DNA from: Borreliella lanei
GTDB taxonomy: Bacteria > Spirochaetota > Spirochaetia > Borreliales > Borreliaceae
NCBI RefSeq assembly: GCF_014205895.1
Contig: NZ_JACHFC010000001.1
Location: 248,001-312,000, forward strand
Direction of reading: 5' to 3'
Length of the DNA: 64,000 nt
Below the pieces are notes generated by a model. The model saw only the letters and a list, made by a program, of their open reading frames with translations, did not search any database and was not told where the DNA came from. A program made the translations under genes and the position numbers. Positions 59,766 through 64,000 of this stretch are shown here, piece by piece. Every line of letters begins with the position of its first letter. Positions within the stretch are counted from its first letter, which is position 1.

Positions 59766-61115
59766 TCAAGCAAGCTCTTCATACTCAATCTCTCGTATCC
59801 AATCATCGTGAAAAAATTCAATTATGATAAATATATTTTTAATGATCTCTTCCAAATTTACAATAAAAACCACTATTGGCAAACTTAAATTTGTATAAAA
59901 CACCAATAAATAAGCAACTGGAAGTGTATAAAAAACAATTACTCCCGATTCAATAAAAAAACAAACATTTGGTATACCGCTAGCCCTAAAAACCCCAACA
60001 AGAACTTGTGCTGTAAAAGCTTTAAAAACTACAATACTTGCAAAAACATAAATAAACACGCTAACAAGTTCGGAAGAATCTAAATTGCTAAAAATATAAG
60101 GGGCAAAGCCCGATATTCCAATAAGCAAGATAACTACAAAAATGCCTAAAAGAAATCCCAAAAAAGATAAAAAAAATCCAACCGACCGGACATGTTTTTT
60201 GTCATAAATCATTAAATGCCCAATAACAACCCCTGTTGCAAGTCCCATACCATGAAGTAGTACAAAACAAATGTCAAAAAGATTTGATGCAACAGCAAAT
60301 GAAGCGTATTCAATGCTCCCAACACGAGCATAAAATGCATGTAAAATAGTTATACTCAAAACCCAAAAAATCTCGTGAGACAAAACAGGTATAATCAGTT
60401 TTAAATTAGCCCTAGTAACTACCTTTGAAGCAAAAAAATCGCCAAACTTAATCCGATAATATGAATTACTGCTTATCAGACTATATGAAAAATAAAAAAC
60501 AAACTCAACAATTCTAGCAAGCACAGTGGCATATGCAGCACCTTTTATTCCCATGCTAAAACCAAAAATAAAAATATAATTAAAAACAATATTTATTAAA
60601 ACAACAATAGAAGTAACATATAAAGGTATTTTTACTTCTTTGGCACTCTTAAACCCCATAGTCGATAAAAAAGAATATGCCATTAACACATAAGACAATG
60701 AAATAATTTTTAAATACTCTGATCCAAAATTTAAAGAATTTTGATTAGCTGTAAATAGCTTTATAATGTTTCTTGGAAAAAAGAATGAAAATATAAAAAA
60801 AATTATTCCTATTGTAGTTCCAATTGACAATATATAAGCAAAAGATTGTCTTACTTGAAGAAACTTCTTTTTTGCAATTGCTTGGGACACGTAAGCACTT
60901 AAAGCTGTACCAAGTCCAAACACAATAATAAAAAAAAGAAAAGTTACTCTATTTGCTAAAGAAACTCCCGTAACATGAAAAGAACCCAAATAGGAGATCA
61001 TAAAATTATCAAAAAAAGTTACCATTTGAAATAAAAGCGATTCAAAAGCTGTGGGAATAGCTATAACAAATAGCTCTTTTATTATCTGGTCGTAATTTTT
61101 AAACTTTTTGATCAT
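59766..61115 (-). CDS. second MATE family efflux transporter
   Basis: A 449-residue twelve-segment transporter homologous to its downstream neighbour (both start with IIKELFVIAIPTAFES / LLKIAIPTAIEF and share GVSLANRV / GVSLANKF, and FVLxYTNLxxxxVVFI near the end). I place the start at ATG 61115, preceded by AAGGA; a TTG five codons upstream sits too close to its AAAGGAG. A 164-base gap separates it from the other MATE gene and holds no gene. The close pairing suggests tandem duplication with later divergence, or a heteromeric or division-of-labour arrangement. Confidence 0.88.
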   Translation of the reverse strand: MIKKFKNYDQIIKELFVIAIPTAFESLLFQMVTFFDNFMISYLGSFHVTGVSLANRVTFLFFIIVFGLGTALSAYVSQAIAKKKFLQVRQSFAYILSIGTTIGIIFFIFSFFFPRNIIKLFTANQNSLNFGSEYLKIISLSYVLMAYSFLSTMGFKSAKEVKIPLYVTSIVVLINIVFNYIFIFGFSMGIKGAAYATVLARIVEFVFYFSYSLISSNSYYRIKFGDFFASKVVTRANLKLIIPVLSHEIFWVLSITILHAFYARVGSIEYASFAVASNLFDICFVLLHGMGLATGVVIGHLMIYDKKHVRSVGFFLSFLGFLLGIFVVILLIGISGFAPYIFSNLDSSELVSVFIYVFASIVVFKAFTAQVLVGVFRASGIPNVCFFIESGVIVFYTLPVAYLLVFYTNLSLPIVVFIVNLEEIIKNIFIIIEFFHDDWIREIEYEELA

Positions 61116-61218
61116 ATTCCTTATATACAATCTCCTTTATTTATTGCTTTTAAATAAACTTAATCTAATCTAGAATATACATATATTAGAATTAACTATT
61201 AATTATACTAAAATATAT

Positions 61219-61224
61219 TATAAT
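61219..61224 (+). promoter_or_regulatory. TATAAT box nine bases before the VanY-like start codon
   Basis: A perfect -10 hexamer whose last base is nine positions before the ATG at 61233. No Shine-Dalgarno sequence lies between them, and the -35 region (CTATTA) is weak. A start site at 61231-61233 would give a leaderless or nearly leaderless message. Confidence 0.4.
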
Positions 61225-61232
61225 TAAATAAT

Positions 61233-62021
61233 ATGAAATCAATTTATGTTTTATTACTTCTATTTATTAAACTATCTTTGTTGGCTAACAACGTTTCAAA
61301 AAAAGATTTAGAAATACTACTAAAGATTGCCCAAACAATGAATAAGGAGTGCAAAAATTTTATTGAAAAAAATCCTATTCAATTCTTAAAAGAAATAAAG
61401 CCCTTAGTAGATGCAGAAAAAAACAACCTCTTAATTCTAATAAATAAAAAAATACCAATTCCTGCAGATTATAAAATACCTGATCTGGTAAATGTTAATG
61501 ATTTCAAAGATCTTAAGAATCTTGGAGCAAAGACTATTAAAGTAAGAAAAATATTAATCGAAGATTTAATTCGACTAATAAAAGATGCAAAGAAAAATGG
61601 AATTGAAATTAAAATCAAATCTGCTTACAGAACGCAAGAATACCAAAAATTTTTATTTGATTACAATGTCAAAACTTATGGAAGAAAGATTGCAGAAACT
61701 CAATCAGCAATTCCAGGCCATTCTCAACATCATATGGGAACAGCAATAGATTTTATATCTATAGATGACAATTTACTAAACACAAAAGAAGGAAAATGGC
61801 TTTACGAAAATTCTCTAAAATATGGATTTTCTATTTCATACCCAAAAGGATATGAAATAGAAACTGGATATAAAGCAGAGCCTTGGCACTACTTATACAT
61901 AGGACCTAAGCCATGCTTTATTCAGAAAAAATATTTTAATAATTTACAACATAAGCTTCTTGAATTCTGGAACCATAACAAAACAAATCTTATTGACCTA
62001 ATTGAAAAATACGCAAACTAA
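61233..62021 (+). CDS. D-alanyl-D-alanine carboxypeptidase, VanY/M15B family
   Basis: A 262-residue zinc peptidase of family M15B, acting on D-Ala-D-Ala ends of peptidoglycan outside the cytoplasm. It has a short signal peptide (about residues 1-18). The active site is complete: SAYRTQEYQ (about 130), the zinc ligands in GHSQHHMGTAIDF (about 168-180, H and D), and the catalytic glutamate and last zinc histidine in EPWHYLYIG (about 215-222). It complements the serine-type DacA found 32 kb to the left. Its 3' end overlaps recG (convergent) by four bases. Confidence 0.92.
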   Translation: MKSIYVLLLLFIKLSLLANNVSKKDLEILLKIAQTMNKECKNFIEKNPIQFLKEIKPLVDAEKNNLLILINKKIPIPADYKIPDLVNVNDFKDLKNLGAKTIKVRKILIEDLIRLIKDAKKNGIEIKIKSAYRTQEYQKFLFDYNVKTYGRKIAETQSAIPGHSQHHMGTAIDFISIDDNLLNTKEGKWLYENSLKYGFSISYPKGYEIETGYKAEPWHYLYIGPKPCFIQKKYFNNLQHKLLEFWNHNKTNLIDLIEKYAN

Positions 62022-64000
62022 ATACTTCTTCCAACATTCAAATAAGAGCAAAAAAGATTATCTAGCAAATCAATATCAATCTTGTCGTAAGCAGAATTAT
62101 CACAAAAAAACAAATCGAGTTCTTCTCTAATCAATACTATAACATCTCTATCATCAACAAAATTAGCTATTTTTAATTTTAAATATCCTGCTTGTTCAAG
62201 CCCAAATAAATTGCCAGGTCCTCTTAACCTTAAATCTTCCTCTGCTATTTTAAATCCATCCAAATTTTCTTTTATAGTTTTCAATCTAAATTTGCCAGCA
62301 CTTGTTAAAGGCTCTTTATAGAGTAAAAAGAAAAAAGATTGTAAATTACTTCTACCAACACGACCTCTAATTTGATGTAAAGTAGAAAGCCCAAAACGCT
62401 CGGCATGCTCTACCACCATACAAGTTGCATTTGGACAATCAATTCCAACCTCAATAACACTAGTAGCCACCAAAATATCTACTTTTTTCGAATAAAAATT
62501 TTTCATAATTTCTTCTTTTAAATCGGATGGCAACTTAGAATGAAGCATATCCACAACATACTCGCTAAACACTTCTTTTAATTTTAAACACATATTATTA
62601 ACATCTTTTAATTCAAATTTTTCTGAAGATGAAATTAATGGATAAACAAAATAAACCTGATGACCTTTTAAGAGCTCTTTTCTTAAAAACTCATAAACTT
62701 TATCTTCATTGCCATGCTTTGCTAAATAAGTAGTAATAGGCAAACGCCCCTTAGGTAAGGTTTTAATAAATGAAATTTCAAGATCACCAAAAAGTGTTAA
62801 CGCAAAACTTCTAGGAATAGGCGTTGCAGACATTAAAAGCATGTCTACCCCTTCTCCTTTGTTTTTAAGCTCTTCTCTTTGAATAACTCCAAATTTATGC
62901 TGCTCGTCAATGATAACATATGCTAATCTTTTAAATTCTGTACTTTCGCAAAAAATAGCATGTGTTCCAACTATTAAACCAGAAGTTCCATTTTTAATAC
63001 TTTCTAATGCTTGCTCCTTATCCTTCTTTTTTAAACTACCAGTCAAAAGAGTCACCGAAATGTTAAAAGACGACAATATGTTAGATAAATTATCATAATG
63101 TTGACGAGCTAAAAGATCAGTAGGCGCCATAAATGCCACCTGATAACCAGCTTCAATTAAAGGAAGCCCCGAAAGCAAGGCAACAAGGGTTTTACCACTC
63201 CCAACATCACCTTGAAGCAATCTATTCATTGGCTTAGAAGAGTTAAGATCTGAGAATATCTCATCAACAGAAATTTTTTGATCTTCTGTAAGTTCAAAGG
63301 GCAAACTTGAAACAACTTTATCAAGCAAATCTCTTGATAAATGCCTTTTTTCTCGGAAAAGAACCTTAGAAGATCTATATCTTGAAAAAAACTGAAGCAA
63401 GAAAATTTCTCTGTAAATTAAAGTTTTTTTTGCCTTTTCAAGCATTTCTAATGAACTTGGAAAGTGAATCTCTTTTAAAGCATCACTTAACGACAATAAA
63501 GAATACTTTTCTATTAAAAATTTAGGAATATCTGTTTGACCAAACTTAAAAAAATATTCAAGAGCTTCCCTTACATATAATGAAATTTTCTTTGATGTTA
63601 ATCCCTCTGTCAAAGAATAAACCGGAAGAATTTTCTTAAACCTTTCAGGCTTTTCACTGTAAACTTCACTGTCAAAATTAGAACAACTCCATAAACCACT
63701 ATAATCGTTATAAGTAAATTTAGAATAAATATAAAATTTTTTATCTATTTTAAAAACATTCTCTAAAAAAGCCCTATTAAAAAGTAGGATTTCAAAAGGC
63801 TCATCATTTACGCTTCTAGCCGTTAACTTTAAATTTTTCTTAGAACTATCCCCAAATTTTTTATGCCCTACAACAGTGAACACCGTCATCATATCACAAC
63901 TTTTCACCTTAGAAAAATCCGGAAAAGTTTGCATATTTTGACGATCTTCATATTTTACAGGAAAAAACTCAATAAGATCTTTAACATTAAAAATTTGCAG
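62018..64000 (-). CDS. recG: ATP-dependent DNA helicase RecG (5' end outside window)
   Basis: A RecG branch-migration helicase that processes stalled forks and recombination intermediates. The reading frame continues without a stop to the window edge; the first visible codons give IFNVKDLIEFFPVKYEDRQN, the normal N-terminal wedge-domain entry, so the true start is a little beyond 64000 and the ATG at 63934 is internal. Motifs: Walker A GDVGSGKT, DEQHKFG (motif II), SATPIPRS (motif III), GRVGRS (motif VI) and RLRGPGNLFGLEQAG in the C-terminal TRG segment. Only about 20-25 residues should be missing. Confidence 0.95.
   Translation of the reverse strand: MQIFNVKDLIEFFPVKYEDRQNMQTFPDFSKVKSCDMMTVFTVVGHKKFGDSSKKNLKLTARSVNDEPFEILLFNRAFLENVFKIDKKFYIYSKFTYNDYSGLWSCSNFDSEVYSEKPERFKKILPVYSLTEGLTSKKISLYVREALEYFFKFGQTDIPKFLIEKYSLLSLSDALKEIHFPSSLEMLEKAKKTLIYREIFLLQFFSRYRSSKVLFREKRHLSRDLLDKVVSSLPFELTEDQKISVDEIFSDLNSSKPMNRLLQGDVGSGKTLVALLSGLPLIEAGYQVAFMAPTDLLARQHYDNLSNILSSFNISVTLLTGSLKKKDKEQALESIKNGTSGLIVGTHAIFCESTEFKRLAYVIIDEQHKFGVIQREELKNKGEGVDMLLMSATPIPRSFALTLFGDLEISFIKTLPKGRLPITTYLAKHGNEDKVYEFLRKELLKGHQVYFVYPLISSSEKFELKDVNNMCLKLKEVFSEYVVDMLHSKLPSDLKEEIMKNFYSKKVDILVATSVIEVGIDCPNATCMVVEHAERFGLSTLHQIRGRVGRSNLQSFFFLLYKEPLTSAGKFRLKTIKENLDGFKIAEEDLRLRGPGNLFGLEQAGYLKLKIANFVDDRDVIVLIREELDLFFCDNSAYDKIDIDLLDNLFCSYLNVGRSI

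Overview
The window is a 64 kb stretch of very AT-rich chromosome from a Lyme-disease spirochaete (Borreliella / Borrelia burgdorferi sensu lato). The assignment rests on the near-complete match, by recollection, of the outer-membrane porin P66 (31655-33514), on the two-protease-gene set (lon-2 next to clpX), on Bgp (a nucleosidase with a signal peptide), and on a gene order that I recall as roughly BB0629 down to BB0581 of strain B31. I cannot name the species; the P66 sequence differs from my memory of B31 at scattered positions, so it may be a sister species or another strain. Both window edges cut genes: the 5' part of fruA is missing at the left and the 5' part of recG at the right.

Layout. 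1-12.2 kb: fructose PTS permease end, a lipoprotein, M18 aminopeptidase, an RNase M5-like Toprim protein, tRNA-Asn, a LysM amidase with its upstream partner, mfd, ackA, a DJ-1 family protein and a CAT-anticodon tRNA. 12.3-18.3 kb: GH3 glycosidase, DHH phosphoesterase, cytidine deaminase, a small unknown protein, an unusual CDF transporter, initiator tRNA plus rpsD, and a 50-residue basic protein encoded just after lon. 18.3-24.5 kb: four tRNAs (His, Arg, Leu, Gly) followed on the same strand by tig-clpP-clpX-lon, a protein folding and turnover block. 24.5-29.9 kb: dipeptidase, UvrD/PcrA helicase, cheD, dacA. 29.9-33.5 kb: lactate permease and p66. 33.5-38.6 kb: cysS, a TIG/transglutaminase-like membrane protein, glyA and a DjlA-like J protein in one run. 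38.6-46.6 kb: murB, two methyl-accepting chemotaxis proteins transcribed apart from each other, a membrane protein and argS. 46.6-56.9 kb: acyl-CoA ligase, CPBP protease, short ComEC, ksgA, pta, bgp, metG, FemAB protein. 56.9-64 kb: murD, two MATE transporters, VanY-type carboxypeptidase, recG.

How the genes work together. Much of the content concerns the cell wall (amidase, dacA, murB, murD, FemAB protein, VanY, possibly the GH3 enzyme) and translation (seven tRNAs, rpsD, argS, cysS, metG, ksgA). ackA and pta form the acetate/acetyl-phosphate branch, and lctP moves lactate, fitting a fermentative organism without a TCA cycle. cheD and two MCPs belong to chemotaxis.

This is mostly ordinary housekeeping chromosome. 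I see no prophage, insertion sequence, CRISPR array or defence island. The most interesting signals are: a perfect 22-bp operator-like palindrome over the predicted start site of a CDF transporter that carries a degenerate GNAT-like N-terminal domain and an altered metal site; a transglutaminase-like protein that has lost its catalytic cysteine; a 50-residue basic protein with a good ribosome binding site; predicted leaderless starts at murB, murD, vanY and a CPBP gene; and mutually exclusive hairpins between lctP and p66.
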